Assembly (NCBI GenBank): GCA_002749535.1
Contig: MZZL01000124.1
Coordinates: 1 to 19,653, forward strand
Reading direction: 5' to 3'
Length of the DNA stretch: 19,653 nt
Source: Apophysomyces variabilis
Taxonomy: Eukaryota; Mucoromycota; Mucoromycetes; Mucorales; Mucoraceae
Shown here: positions 19,132-19,653 of the stretch, piece by piece
How positions within the stretch are numbered: the stretch's first letter is position 1
Layout: each line of letters starts with the position of its first letter
Made by a program: the position numbers and the translations under genes
Notes under the pieces: generated by a model
Told to the model about the DNA's origin: nothing
The model's database searches: none
Seen by the model: only the letters and a program-made list of their open reading frames with translations

Positions 19132-19213
19132 CGTCGACAACAGGATTTGAACCTGTGCGGGCAGAGCCCATATGATTTCTAGTCATACCCATTAACCACT
19201 CTGGCATGTCGAC
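19132..19213 (-). tRNA. tRNA-Ser (anticodon AGA)
   Basis: An 82-nt cloverleaf without intron. The 7-bp acceptor stem (GTCGACA with TGTCGAC) is perfect. The anticodon stem TATGA/TCATA encloses CTAGAAA with AGA at 19178-19180. A long class-II variable arm (GGGC...GCCC) identifies serine. The T arm ACAGG/CCTGT encloses TTCAAAT; the discriminator base is G, as expected for serine. The D stem is CCA/TGG instead of the usual GCC/GGC, but still pairs fully. With A34 converted to inosine it would read UCU, UCC and UCA. No CCA is encoded, as normal in eukaryotes. The altered D stem changes the internal promoter A box, so activity could be reduced. Confidence 0.9.
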
Positions 19214-19220
19214 GGGGCAT

Positions 19221-19292
19221 GTCCCCAAAGCTCAATGGTCAAGAACTATGCTTGCTACTGAGCAAGTCGCCGGTTCCAATCCTGCCCTCCAT
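19221..19292 (+). ncRNA. tRNA-like sequence with Pol III A and B boxes
   Basis: Starts a few bases after the tRNA-Ser, on the other strand. AAGCTCAATGG (19228-19238) resembles an A box and GGTTCCAATCC (19272-19282) a B box, at normal tRNA spacing. CTTGC...GCAAG forms an anticodon-like stem with a 6-nt loop, and GCCGG/CCTGC a T stem with one mismatch. The presumed acceptor strands (GTCCCCA and CCTCCAT) do not pair. So this is not a working tRNA but a pseudogene or the head of a tRNA-derived SINE. Confidence 0.45.
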
Positions 19293-19299
19293 CTAGTCT

Positions 19300-19480
19300 A
19301 GGGCTTGTAACTGGGCCGGGATGACCCGGGACCCGGCCCATATATTACCGGACCGCCGGGCATCGGTCCAAGAAGTGGCCCAGATATGGTGGCCCAGCGG
19401 GTCACGGGTTGACATAGTGGCCCAGCCCAGTTATGGCCCGCCCAATTAGGGCCCGACCAGTTTATGGCCCGCTTAACTAC
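19300..19480 (+). repeat. GGCCC-rich low-complexity region
   Basis: At least eight GGCCC words, many as TGGCCCA/G or AGGGCCCG, occur at irregular 12-35-bp intervals. The local base composition is far richer in G and C than the rest of the window. It follows the tRNA-like sequence and precedes the octamer array, as a SINE body would. The plus-strand open frame here (19433-19615) is a by-product of the repeats. Confidence 0.55.
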
Positions 19481-19517
19481 CTAATAAATGCAGCCCACCT
19501 GACTACCCAATTATCTA

Positions 19518-19606
19518 CCCGTTTGCCCATTTGCCCGTTTGCCCCGTTTGCCCGTTTGCCCGTTTGCCCGTTTGCCCGTTTGCCCGTTTGCCCGTTTGCC
19601 CATTTA
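19518..19606 (+). repeat. 8-bp tandem repeat (CCCGTTTG)n
   Basis: About eleven units of CCCGTTTG. Six consecutive units (19551-19598) are identical; early units vary (CCCATTTG at 19526, a 9-bp CCCCGTTTG at 19542), and the last decays to CCCATTTA. A minisatellite, possibly the 3' tail of a retroposon. Confidence 0.9.
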
Positions 19607-19653
19607 TCTATATAGAGGCTGTTAGTAAACAAACATTTAAGCTAAATCAGTAT

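Noticed and set aside
19518..19606. CRISPR array
   Set aside because: Units are 8 bp, contiguous and without spacers, and the genome is eukaryotic.

Overview
This window looks like nuclear DNA of a filamentous zygomycete-type fungus (Mucoromycota, perhaps Mucorales). Five protein-coding genes can be supported. Their introns are short (43-68 bp, with one of 161 bp), have GT...AG ends and often carry a CTAAC/CTGAC-like branch site. Gene content (mitochondrial bL17, long-chain fatty alcohol oxidase, thaumatin-like protein, FHA protein of the Tos4/Plm2 type) fits a fungus. The phylum is inferred from gene style and AT-richness; no marker gene in the window proves it.

Layout. 1-2100: gene-poor, with a 370-bp MITE-like element (345-714) bounded by perfect terminal inverted repeats and TA dinucleotides. 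2154-2549: a possibly decayed small gene behind a CCAAT/TATA promoter. 2881-3498 (minus): mitochondrial ribosomal protein bL17. 3696-4480 (plus): long but unconnected open frames, perhaps a decayed or heavily interrupted gene. 4477-7680 (minus): a 719-aa DUF255/SPATA20-like (YyaL family) protein that I rebuilt as 19 exons, including micro-exons of 7, 11 and 7 nt. 7681-9326: intergenic region between two divergent genes. 9327-11706 (plus): long-chain fatty alcohol oxidase, 6 exons, 703 aa. 12157-13603 (minus): FHA-domain protein, 3 exons, 445 aa, with an MluI cell-cycle box upstream. 14511-15170 (minus): secreted thaumatin-like protein, one exon, preceded by a TATA box. 15300-19130: gene-poor, with short gene-like fragments and a 32-bp sequence present twice. 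19132-19213 (minus): tRNA-Ser(AGA). 19214-19606: a tRNA-like sequence, a GGCCC-rich stretch and an 8-bp tandem repeat, together resembling a tRNA-derived SINE.

The genes do not form a cluster or pathway; they are ordinary neighbours in a fungal chromosome. I see no defence, CRISPR, secondary-metabolite or other multi-gene system. The strongest unusual signal is the micro-exon architecture of the DUF255 gene. All 18 introns can be placed so that the reading frame closes exactly (2160 coding bases) and every conserved family motif is restored. Exon calls come from reading splice signals and family motifs by eye; no alignment or transcript data were available.
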